This document shows, piece by piece, positions 34,448-41,513 of a DNA stretch of 42,687 nucleotides. Made by a program: the position numbers and the translations under genes. The number at the start of each line of letters is the position of its first letter. Position 1 is the first letter of the stretch. Origin of the DNA: an uncultured Bacteroidota bacterium (GTDB taxonomy: Bacteria > Bacteroidota > Bacteroidia > Bacteroidales > P3); contig CACZRR010000040.1 of the NCBI GenBank assembly GCA_902783595.1, forward strand, positions 1 through 42,687. Reading direction: 5' to 3'. The notes below the pieces were generated by a model. The model was not told the DNA's origin and searched no databases. It saw nothing but the letters and a program-made list of their open reading frames with translations.

Positions 34448-34499
34448 TATACAAGTTCACTATTCGAATTGCAAACTTGAAACCTCTATCTTGTATAAT
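34448..34499. repeat. Inverted repeat upstream of hemW (TTATACAAG)
   Basis: TTATACAAG (34448-34456) and CTTGTATAA (34491-34499) are perfect 9-base complements. Inside lie CAAGTT (34453-34458), complementary to AACTTG (34475-34480), and the palindrome ATTCGAAT (34463-34470). It occupies the 144-base gap between meaB and hemW. It could be an operator or a 5' leader structure for hemW; I found no consensus promoter there. Confidence 0.6.
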
Positions 34500-34521
34500 G
34501 GTATTTTCCATAACAACATAA

Positions 34522-35643
34522 TCACTCCCCATCCTCAGACCTCCGTCCTCCGACCTCCGACCTCTCTAACAGCCAGTCGGCAGCCGCGTAAGGGCTTATC
34601 TTGTTGTCCAATATCTCCTGTTTGAGGGCCTCGATGCGCTCCTCGATACCAGGAGTGTTATAGAAACGCTCGCGCAAGCCGTTCTCCAGCGCCTCCCCCA
34701 TGATGCGCAGCAGTTGCTGCTGACGCTTATGATAGAAATAGCCATTGCTCTTCGTGGCGGTGACATATGCCATCACCGAATTCCAAAGCTCCTCAACGCC
34801 CTCCCCCGTATAGGCTGAGCAGAGCATCACCTTGACAGACTGACCGCTGTCAGGCATCGGAAAGAGATGCAACGCATTGCGGAACTGTGTGGCAGCAAGC
34901 TCACTACGCTGACGGTCAAGCTCGCATTTGTTGATGGCTATCATATCGGCCATCTCCATGATACCACGTTTGATGCCCTGCAGCTCGTCGCCAGTATTGG
35001 ACAGCTGCAGCAAGAGGAAGAAGTCAACCATCGAATGCGCCGCCACCTCACTCTGTCCCACACCCACGGTCTCCACAATCACCACATCGAATCCCGCGGC
35101 TTCGCAAAGGGTGATAATCTCACGCGTCTTGCGCGCCACACCGCCCAGCGACCCCGCCGAGGGACTGGGACGGATAAAAGCATTCGGGTCTACTGACAAC
35201 TCCTCCATACGCGTCTTGTCGCCAAGGATAGAACCCCTGCTGCGCTCACTGCTGGGGTCGATGGCAAGCACCGCAACCTTGTGACCGTGCGAGGTCAGCA
35301 ACTTACCCAACGACTCAATTACCGTACTCTTGCCAGCCCCAGGAACACCGGTGATACCCAGCCGGATACTCTTGCCCGAATAAGGCAGACAACGCTCGAT
35401 AATCTCCTGCGCACGCTTCTGGTGCGCATAAAGAGAACTCTCCACCAAGGTGATGGCACGGCTCAAAAGCATACGGTCACCATGCAGTATTCCCGCAATG
35501 AGCTCCTCCGTGGTAGGCCCTTTCCGTTTGGCACGTATACGCTCCAAATAATCGCGGTTCACAGTATCGTTGGGCGTAGCACCCGTACCCGTCGACAATG
35601 CCGACTCATATTCAAAATTGCTGTAAAGATGCTTGTCGTCCAT
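34522..35643 (-). CDS. meaB: MeaB/ArgK-type GTPase (methylmalonyl-CoA mutase chaperone)
   Basis: MeaB-type G3E GTPases guard and reactivate B12-dependent methylmalonyl-CoA mutase. The 373-residue product has the P-loop GVPGAGKST at 99-107, AIDPSSERSRGSILGDKTRM, the GGVARKTRE segment, ETVGVGQSE (G3) and NKCE (G4), and a C-terminal dimerisation region. I chose the ATG at 35643 (MDDKHLYSNFEYES); an upstream frame extension to 35667 overlaps the tRNA-proximal leader. The last residues (ERSEVGGRRSEDGE) do not look like MeaB and come from a GGTCGGAG repeat that also supplies the stop. No methylmalonyl-CoA mutase gene is adjacent. The gene follows the tRNA-Met terminator by about 45 bases. Confidence 0.92.
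   Translation of the reverse strand: MDDKHLYSNFEYESALSTGTGATPNDTVNRDYLERIRAKRKGPTTEELIAGILHGDRMLLSRAITLVESSLYAHQKRAQEIIERCLPYSGKSIRLGITGVPGAGKSTVIESLGKLLTSHGHKVAVLAIDPSSERSRGSILGDKTRMEELSVDPNAFIRPSPSAGSLGGVARKTREIITLCEAAGFDVVIVETVGVGQSEVAAHSMVDFFLLLQLSNTGDELQGIKRGIMEMADMIAINKCELDRQRSELAATQFRNALHLFPMPDSGQSVKVMLCSAYTGEGVEELWNSVMAYVTATKSNGYFYHKRQQQLLRIMGEALENGLRERFYNTPGIEERIEALKQEILDNKISPYAAADWLLERSEVGGRRSEDGE
34533..34565 (-). repeat. GGTCGGAG-type micro-repeat forming the MeaB C-terminus
   Basis: The coding strand has AGAGGTCGGAGGTCGGAGG followed by GACGGAGGTCTGAGG, a tandem of about 7-8-base units, read in frame as RSEVGGRRSEDG and followed by the stop a few bases later. Confidence 0.75.
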
Positions 35644-35689
35644 AGTACCTACTCTAACGAAGAGCACACTATATTATTGCTCAAGTAAC

Positions 35690-35717
35690 AAAAAAGAGCA
35701 CCTCGTTAGGTGCTCTT
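35690..35717 (-). terminator. Rho-independent terminator of tRNA-Met
   Basis: On the minus strand AAGAGCACCT (35717-35708), a 4-base loop and AGGTGCTCTT (35703-35694) form a perfect 10-base stem followed by a T-run (A-run at 35690-35695 on the plus strand). It begins three bases after the tRNA 3' end. Confidence 0.92.
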
Positions 35718-35719
35718 CG

Positions 35720-35793
35720 TAGCGGGAATCAGACTTGAACTGATGACCTCCGGGTTATGAATCCAGCGCTCTAACCAGCTGAGCTATCCCGCC
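35720..35793 (-). tRNA. tRNA-Met (anticodon CAT)
   Basis: The minus strand folds into a cloverleaf of 73 bases plus discriminator A. The acceptor stem is GGCGGGA with TCCCGCT (G-T at pair 1:72), the D stem GCTC/GAGC, the anticodon loop TTCATAA with CAT, and the T stem ATCAG/CTGAT around TTCAAGT. Pair 31:39 is an A-C mismatch. CCA is not encoded (the tRNA is followed by CGA). The anticodon CAT could also mark an Ile tRNA modified at C34; the D-loop and acceptor fit elongator Met better. It has its own promoter and terminator. Confidence 0.92.
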
Positions 35794-35800
35794 ATCGTTT

Positions 35801-35849
35801 CCGTTTTTGAACGGGACACCTCGCAAGGTTACGTTCCATTCAAAAACGG
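35801..35849 (-). promoter_or_regulatory. Leader stem-loop upstream of tRNA-Met
   Basis: CCGTTTTTGAA (35801-35811) and TTCAAAAACGG (35839-35849) are perfect 11-base complements around a 27-base loop. The hairpin begins at the inferred transcription start and ends 8 bases before the mature tRNA, so it may guide 5' processing. Confidence 0.55.
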
Positions 35850-35852
35850 GTG

Positions 35853-35883
35853 CAAAAGTACACACTTTTTCCTATCTGACAAA
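35853..35883 (-). promoter_or_regulatory. tRNA-Met promoter (Bacteroidota type)
   Basis: On the minus strand TTTG (35880-35883), 19 bases, TACTTTTG (35853-35860) match the consensus exactly. The site lies 34 bases after the anmK stop, so tRNA transcription is independent of the hydrogenase-anmK operon. Confidence 0.88.
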
Positions 35884-35916
35884 ATATTTTTGCAAATAAT
35901 TTCTGCACACACAGAT

Positions 35917-37008
35917 TTACAACACTTTAAAACTTCCGCTGATACACCCACCGATGCTGTCACAACGTGCTCCTGTCACCGACGACAGGCTATTTTCGCT
36001 CCCCTCAACACGCAGATAACCCAACAAAGCAAAGATAAGAGCCTCTTTATAGCTCACAATCAGTGGGTCGGGCACTGTCACCTGGGTATGCGGCGCATAG
36101 TGTCTTATCTGTTCTATCAGGAAGGTGTTAAAGGCGCCACCACCCGTGACAAGCATCATCGCCGCCTGACCACAAGCAGCAGCCACCTGACGGGCGATAT
36201 GATCGGTCACGGTGCGCAACTTGTCGGCAACAGAAAGTGCTGAAGAGTCAAGAATAGAACGAAAATCCGTCAGAAACCACTCCTTCCCCAACGATTTGGG
36301 AGCCGGCTGCCGGTAGTAGCCGATGGCGTCGAGACGCGCCAAAAGGTCGGCATCGAGACAGCCGCCGCGAGCCACTTCCCCACCCTCGTCATAGTCGAGA
36401 CCCAGCATGGCGGCAAGACCATTGAGCGCCATATTGCAAGGACAGATATCGTAGGCAATACGCGACTTCCGCCCTCCCCCCTCCGACTTCCTATAGCTGA
36501 TATTGGCAAAACCACCCAGATTGAGGCAGGCGTCATAGTCGGCAAAGAAAAGCTCGTCGCCGATGGGAACCAAAGGCGCGCCCTGCCCTCCAAGAGCCAC
36601 GTCTAGGGTGCGAAAATCACCAATGGTGGCTATGCCCGTCTCCGCAGCGATGGCATTGATGTCGCCAATCTGCGTCGTGAATCCATAAGATGGGATACCA
36701 TCTTCTGTCGCCATCGGTTTCACTGGCTGGTGGAAGATGGTATGACCATGTGAGGCGATGTACTGCGGGCGAGGTTTTTCCTGCAAGAAACGGCACACAC
36801 ACTGGCCAAAGTAGTGCCCCAGGTCGCTATGGGTGCGGGCGAGGTCGAGAGCCGATCCTCCCTCGAGGTTTGCCAGACGCCGACGCCACATCTCAGGATA
36901 GGCATAGGTGGCAGCAGCCAGCACACGGTAGCGGTGCTGGCTGATGTCACAGAGGGCAAGGTCGAGACCGTCGAGCGAGGTACCCGACATGAGACCGAGG
37001 ATAAGCAT
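35917..37008 (-). CDS. anmK: Anhydro-N-acetylmuramic acid kinase AnmK
   Basis: AnmK phosphorylates and opens 1,6-anhydro-MurNAc during cell-wall recycling. The 363-residue protein starts with the ATP motif GLMSGTSLDGLDLAL (5-19) and contains ASHGHTIFHQP, the catalytic-region segment IGDFRTLDVALGGQGAPLVP, NLGGFANISY, DICPCNMALNGLA, and the late VTGGGAFNTFL. The correct start is 37008; a much longer open frame reaching 37248 overlaps the hydrogenase gene and is spurious. Between FANISY and IAYDICPCN an insert (RKSEGGGRKS) is encoded by a GGTCGGAG-type repeat. The gene begins 4 bases after the hydrogenase stop, so it is co-transcribed with the hydrogenase cluster although the functions are unrelated. 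Confidence 0.93.
   Translation of the reverse strand: MLILGLMSGTSLDGLDLALCDISQHRYRVLAAATYAYPEMWRRRLANLEGGSALDLARTHSDLGHYFGQCVCRFLQEKPRPQYIASHGHTIFHQPVKPMATEDGIPSYGFTTQIGDINAIAAETGIATIGDFRTLDVALGGQGAPLVPIGDELFFADYDACLNLGGFANISYRKSEGGGRKSRIAYDICPCNMALNGLAAMLGLDYDEGGEVARGGCLDADLLARLDAIGYYRQPAPKSLGKEWFLTDFRSILDSSALSVADKLRTVTDHIARQVAAACGQAAMMLVTGGGAFNTFLIEQIRHYAPHTQVTVPDPLIVSYKEALIFALLGYLRVEGSENSLSSVTGARCDSIGGCISGSFKVL
36463..36491 (-). repeat. GGTCGGAG-type micro-repeat inside anmK
   Basis: The coding strand reads GGAAGTCGGAGGGGGGAGGG, then CGGAAGTCG: two GGAAGTCG words around a G-rich core, encoding RKSEGGGRKS in a loop between conserved strands. Confidence 0.65.
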
Positions 37009-37012
37009 ACCG

Positions 37013-38476
37013 TTATTCCTCTTTCTTGTCGCCAAAGGCCATATGGTAGAGACGCACAGAGCCGTCGACGGTCTTCTCCTTGGCGGAGTTGCCGTATTTG
37101 TCGACGTCGAAGACGTTCTTGGGCGAACGGGTGATGGAGAGGGGACCTCCCACACAGCCGCCGTCGCAGGCCATACCCTCAAAGAAGTTGGCGGTCTCCT
37201 TCTTGGCACGCAACAAGGTGAGGTGCTGACGGCACTGGTCGATGCCATTCATCACACAGGGCTTGACACCTTCGACGCCAAGCTGCTTGGCGACGTCGGC
37301 GACACCCTGGGCAAGGCCTCCGCTCTTGGCAAAGATACGCCCGTAGAACGAGGCATTGTCGAGGACGGTGTCCTCCAACTGCGTGGTGTCGATGTCGCGA
37401 GCATCGACGAAGGCCTGCAATTCCTCGAAGCTCATGACGCTGTCGATCATGCCGCCGGTTTTCTCAAGGGTATACTCGAATTTCTTGGCGGCGCAGGGCC
37501 CTATGAAGACCACCTTGGCAGTGGGGTCGCTATGCTTGATGAGGCGCGCCGTCATCACCATGGGCGACACAGAGGAGGATATAGCGTCCTTAAGTTCGGG
37601 GAAGTTGGTCTCGACAAAACGCACGAAAGCAGGACAGCACGACGTGGTCATCACAGGATTCTCCATCGTCTCAACCTTCTCCTTGAATTCATGAGCCTCG
37701 TTGTAGAGGGTGATGTCGGCGCCGAGGGCCGCTTCGACAACTTGGAAGAATCCGAGCTTCTTGATGGCGGTGGCGACCTGCTCGATGCGGCCGAAGCGAC
37801 ACTGGCTGACGATAGCGGGGGCTATGACAGCATAGACGCGGTATTTGGTATTGTCGGCGGAACCCTGGAGCATCTTGATGATATCAAGGACAAGGCTCTT
37901 GTCGCTGATGGCACCGAAGGGGCAGCTGACGATACAGGCACCGCAGGAGATACACTTGGAGTTGTCGATGACAGCTTTGTCCTCATCGTTGATGCTGATG
38001 GCCTTCACCTTGCAGCTCTTGATGCAGGGACGACGCTGGGCGATGATGGCACTGTAGGGACATGCGGCGGCACATTTACCGCACTCGATACACTTGCTCT
38101 TGTCGATATGGCAACGGTGGTCAACGATGGTGATAGCATCCTTGGGACAGACCTCCTTGCATGAGTGCATAAGGCATCCGCGGCATACGTCGGTCACCAT
38201 CATGCCGCCGGCAGGGCATTCGTCGCAAGCCTCATAGAGCACCTCGACAACATTGGGGTTCTCTTTGTTCCCTCCCATAGCCAGACGTACACGGTCCATC
38301 AACACAGCACGCTCCTTGTGGATGCAGCAGCACGTGTCGGGCTTGGGACCCGGGGCAATGGCGCGGGGAATGGTGTAGGCATCTTCGAGGCCTCCCTCGT
38401 AGGCACGGCGAATAACCTCCTTGAGCACCCTGTACTTAATCCACTGTACGTTAGTATCAAAAAGTTTCTGTTCCAT
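37013..38476 (-). CDS. Monomeric [FeFe] hydrogenase, group B type
   Basis: A 487-residue cytoplasmic enzyme expected to make or consume H2 with ferredoxin. The N-terminal part is Cys-rich: CCC at 49-51, C84/C87, C98/C101/C106/C110, then ferredoxin motifs CIECGKCAAAC (129-139) and CISCGACIVSC (175-185). The H-cluster loops are all present: L1 TTSCCPAF with C280 and C281, L2 FIGPCAAKK with C328, and L3 EGMACDGGCVGGP with C437 and C441. The Cys-rich N-terminus and the loop forms fit group B hydrogenases, common in gut Bacteroidota and Clostridia; the group call is from memory of those loops. The maturation genes hydE, hydF and hydG are not in the window. It follows the phosphatase gene by 21 bases and precedes anmK by 4. 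Confidence 0.88.
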   Translation of the reverse strand: MEQKLFDTNVQWIKYRVLKEVIRRAYEGGLEDAYTIPRAIAPGPKPDTCCCIHKERAVLMDRVRLAMGGNKENPNVVEVLYEACDECPAGGMMVTDVCRGCLMHSCKEVCPKDAITIVDHRCHIDKSKCIECGKCAAACPYSAIIAQRRPCIKSCKVKAISINDEDKAVIDNSKCISCGACIVSCPFGAISDKSLVLDIIKMLQGSADNTKYRVYAVIAPAIVSQCRFGRIEQVATAIKKLGFFQVVEAALGADITLYNEAHEFKEKVETMENPVMTTSCCPAFVRFVETNFPELKDAISSSVSPMVMTARLIKHSDPTAKVVFIGPCAAKKFEYTLEKTGGMIDSVMSFEELQAFVDARDIDTTQLEDTVLDNASFYGRIFAKSGGLAQGVADVAKQLGVEGVKPCVMNGIDQCRQHLTLLRAKKETANFFEGMACDGGCVGGPLSITRSPKNVFDVDKYGNSAKEKTVDGSVRLYHMAFGDKKEE

Positions 38477-38497
38477 ATTTATTATTCTTTTCTCTTC

Positions 38498-39691
38498 CTA
38501 ATCATAGTTAACGGTCACCACCTTGCCCATCTGGCGGAGGTTGGCGGCGATATGTTCCACAAGCTTGAGCTTCATGGTGATGTCAATCTCGAGACCCGCA
38601 TGAGCGGCGTTGACGTTCTGGCCGACAAAGAAAACGACATGTGTGGCCTCTTCGAAGATAATGTTGGCAAGCAGCGAGCCACCGTCTTTCTTGGCGTAGG
38701 TCTTGGGCGTGAGGTCTTTTGCCGACACATATTTCTCGGATAACGCCACAAGACGGCGCAAGGTGATGACACCCTCGGTGGTGAGGTCTATACCGTCAAT
38801 AAAGCCGATGGGCGGCACATCCTTGTCGGGGAAGTCGAAAGAGGTCTTCAACTGACGGCCCAAACAGCGCGCCACAACCTGCGAGGTGGTGCCACCGCAG
38901 ACGATACGCTTGTCGGCACCGTCCATGAAGCGCTGCACATACTCTGCGTCGCGCTCCTTGTCGACGGGAGGTCCCACCATGATGTGCACCTCGCAGCGCG
39001 GACAGAAGCGCACGGCGGCAACGGTGGTGTCGTCGCCAGGCTTGTCGAGGTAGAGGTCGTTGCAGGCCGACGCCAGCAGGCAAGCGGCAGCGCGTGCCGA
39101 CATATGGGAATCGATGTAATGATCGAGATGGGCCATGATATCCTTACGCTGCCAGCCAAAGTTGAGCATCTGACCGATACCGGCATGGATAGTACCGTCG
39201 CTCATAACGAAAACCATGTCACCCTCGTCGAGATGGAGGTCGGAGTGATAGACCTTCTTATCGAAGATCACCAGCTCGTTACGTTGCAGGTCGGCGGTGT
39301 GGCCTTGATGGTACCAGATGGCCTCTGGGTTGTCAAATTCGAAAAGGTGCCCCTCGCCGCGCTCATTGACGTGTATGACGGAAAAGGTACTATAGGCCAC
39401 CTGGCGTTCCTTGCAGACGGGGAGCGTCTGGATGATGGTGCCCACACAATCCTCCATATCGGCCCCTCCGGCCACCATGGTGCACAAGATCTTGCTGGTG
39501 AGTGTGGAAAGGATATTGGCCTTCACGCCGCTACCCAAGCCATCGGCAAGCACAAGGGTGGTCCATCTCTCCGGCTCGCCGCCGTCAGCAGAGGGCTGCT
39601 CCTGCACACTGATCTCCACATTATCACCACAGAGCTCCTCTCCATAGTGATTCAATGAGGTATATCCGTATTCAACGCAATGCTTTGCCAT
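38498..39691 (-). CDS. SpoIIE/PP2C-type serine phosphatase with extra C-terminal domain, hydrogenase-linked
   Basis: A 397-residue soluble protein. Residues 1-229 are a PP2C/SpoIIE phosphatase: GDN at 22-24, LADGLGSG at 48-55, VMSDG at 172-176 and KPGDDTTVAAVRF at 217-229, so the metal-binding acids are in place. Residues 230-397 form a second domain (CPRCEVHIMVGPPVDKERD, RIVCGGTTSQVVARCLG, GFIDGIDLTTEGVITL) that I do not recognise outside such phosphatases. It lies between hydS and the group B hydrogenase. Phosphatases of this type accompany HydS sensory hydrogenases in other anaerobes, so it probably relays the HydS signal by removing phosphate from an unknown protein. No anti-sigma factor, STAS protein or kinase gene is near. 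Confidence 0.87.
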   Translation of the reverse strand: MAKHCVEYGYTSLNHYGEELCGDNVEISVQEQPSADGGEPERWTTLVLADGLGSGVKANILSTLTSKILCTMVAGGADMEDCVGTIIQTLPVCKERQVAYSTFSVIHVNERGEGHLFEFDNPEAIWYHQGHTADLQRNELVIFDKKVYHSDLHLDEGDMVFVMSDGTIHAGIGQMLNFGWQRKDIMAHLDHYIDSHMSARAAACLLASACNDLYLDKPGDDTTVAAVRFCPRCEVHIMVGPPVDKERDAEYVQRFMDGADKRIVCGGTTSQVVARCLGRQLKTSFDFPDKDVPPIGFIDGIDLTTEGVITLRRLVALSEKYVSAKDLTPKTYAKKDGGSLLANIIFEEATHVVFFVGQNVNAAHAGLEIDITMKLKLVEHIAANLRQMGKVVTVNYD

Positions 39692-39718
39692 CTCTTTAGA
39701 TTTTAGCCCTTAAATATT

Positions 39719-41470
39719 TCACACTTTCGCCGTTTTCCAGTCGGTGGGACGACCGTCGACGCCAAGGTCCCCCTTGCCGTCGGAGAGGGATTTCTTCAGT
39801 TTCAAGAGGGCCACTTTGGTCTCCGCCGTCGTCTCGCCAAGCAGCGAGGCGATCTCCTGTGCCACCCTCATCTGCTTCATAATAAGTTCATCCGTGGTGC
39901 TGATGGTGTCCATGCGCACCTTCTCGAGCTTCTTGTCGTAGTTCACAGAGTCCGAGATGTCCTTCATAAGTCCGAAGAGCAGATTCTGGTCGCCCAGAAG
40001 GCTGACAGTGAGACTCAGGTAACGACCCGTGGCGGGGATATGGATGCACGGATTCTCGACACGCATCTTGCGCGAATAGGCGTTGTAGAAGTCGATCGGC
40101 TGGAAGCTCTCGGCAACAGGACGTCCCTTGACGTTCTCGGGAGTGCCCTGCAGACCCAGCATCGCCATGGCGGAAGCATTGATATCAAAGATGTTCATAT
40201 CGGGATCGACGATAATGACACCCTCGGGCGAATGGCGCACAATGTCGATAGCCAAACTCTCGGCGCGCTTGCGCATGTAGGGAAGGCAGATATCGATGTC
40301 GGCATAGCCGTTGACCACCGCCCAGGCCTTCTCGCGGCAGGTGCGGTAACCGCAGGCGCCACAATCCAGCTCATCTTCTTTGGTGAATTTGCCGGTGCGA
40401 TGCAGCACATCCTCTATCTCCGCTTCGGTAGCCGGACGACTCTTGGCGCGCAAACGCGGGTGGGCATAGGACAAACTCACACCAGCATCGGGAGCGGGAG
40501 TGTGCCTGCGCGTAGCCATCTCACGGTCCACATAGGCATTGATATCGCTCTCCGCCTTCACAACACCACCCTCTCGCACTATGGAGCAGGGACCATTGAT
40601 ACAGCCCCCTGGACACACATTCATCTCGATGAACACATGATCCATGTTCTCTATATTCTCCAACACTTCGGCCAGACGATCCACACCGTCGACCGACATA
40701 TACCGGTAGCCCTCGGGAAGGGCATCAAATGAGCGTATGATGCCTGCTGTGGCAGGGTAACCCTTGGCACGGTTGGCACCCAGGTTGTCCTGCGTAACAG
40801 CAAGATGATTGATATTGGCAAAATCGATGCCATTCTCCTCGAATAGCTGCTGCAGTTCCTCGAAGGTGATGACAGCATCGATACCATGCTCGTCGGCCTC
40901 ACGCTTCTTGGCGATGCAGGGACCTATGAAGACAATCTTAAGATCGGGACTGTTCTTGCGCAGCATCTTGGCATGCGCCACCATGGGCGAATCGACAGGA
41001 GCCAGGTAGGGCAACGCCATGGGATAGTACATCTGTATCAGGCGGCAGGCGGCAGGACAGGCAGAGGTGATGAAGTTACGCATCTCGCCACCGGCAAGCA
41101 CACGCTTGTACTCTTCGGTGACGGCCTGAGCGCCTATTGCGGTCTCCTCGGCGATGGCAAAACCCAACTTGGCAAGGGCAATATGGAGCGCCGTGAAGTC
41201 CTCCTGTCCCAAGCTGCTGATGAAGGAAGGAGCAACGGTGGCGGCAACACGGTCACCACTCTTCAGCATGGCGCGCACCACGTCGAGCTCGCTGTGCTCC
41301 ACCTTGGCATGCTGCGGACAGACCTTGGTACAATGTCCACAGAGGATACAATGCTCCTCGATAATCTGGGCATGATGGTCTTTAATGTTGATAGCCTTCA
41401 CCGGGCACTCCCGCAGACAGCGGTAGCAGTCCTTACAGCGGACAGGCTTAAACTCCAAATATTCCGACAT
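39719..41470 (-). CDS. hydS: HydS-type (group C) [FeFe] hydrogenase homologue with PAS domain
   Basis: A 583-residue putative H2/redox sensor. Order: two [4Fe-4S] ferredoxin motifs (C12, C15, C18, C22; C41, C44, C47, C51); an H-cluster domain with L1 TSACPAAC (135-142), L2 FIGPCIAKK (C185) and L3 EMNVCPGGC (C286, C290); an RnfB-like Fe-S motif (C370, C373, C378, C395); a PAS domain at about 405-515 (IVRHSPEGVIIVDPDMNIFD); and a helical tail. In L1 the first of the usual two cysteines is Ala137, as reported for sensory group C enzymes, while the four cluster ligands remain. The PAS and helical tail suggest signal output. It follows the thioredoxin-like ferredoxin gene by 43 bases and precedes the phosphatase by 27. 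Confidence 0.87.
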   Translation of the reverse strand: MSEYLEFKPVRCKDCYRCLRECPVKAINIKDHHAQIIEEHCILCGHCTKVCPQHAKVEHSELDVVRAMLKSGDRVAATVAPSFISSLGQEDFTALHIALAKLGFAIAEETAIGAQAVTEEYKRVLAGGEMRNFITSACPAACRLIQMYYPMALPYLAPVDSPMVAHAKMLRKNSPDLKIVFIGPCIAKKREADEHGIDAVITFEELQQLFEENGIDFANINHLAVTQDNLGANRAKGYPATAGIIRSFDALPEGYRYMSVDGVDRLAEVLENIENMDHVFIEMNVCPGGCINGPCSIVREGGVVKAESDINAYVDREMATRRHTPAPDAGVSLSYAHPRLRAKSRPATEAEIEDVLHRTGKFTKEDELDCGACGYRTCREKAWAVVNGYADIDICLPYMRKRAESLAIDIVRHSPEGVIIVDPDMNIFDINASAMAMLGLQGTPENVKGRPVAESFQPIDFYNAYSRKMRVENPCIHIPATGRYLSLTVSLLGDQNLLFGLMKDISDSVNYDKKLEKVRMDTISTTDELIMKQMRVAQEIASLLGETTAETKVALLKLKKSLSDGKGDLGVDGRPTDWKTAKV

Positions 41471-41513
41471 TTCTTCTCTGTATTTTCCATTTAAAAATCA
41501 AGAGCCTAAATCG

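Noticed and set aside
37009-37248. 80-codon upstream extension of anmK
   Set aside because: It overlaps the hydrogenase C-terminus in another frame and is low-complexity Ser/Thr/Pro; AnmK clearly begins at the GLMSGTSLDG motif right after 37008.
36944-38164. Plus-strand open frame of 406 codons opposite the hydrogenase and anmK genes
   Set aside because: Antisense to firm [FeFe] hydrogenase motifs; its Asp/Gly/His/Leu-rich product is the usual shadow of GC-rich coding DNA.
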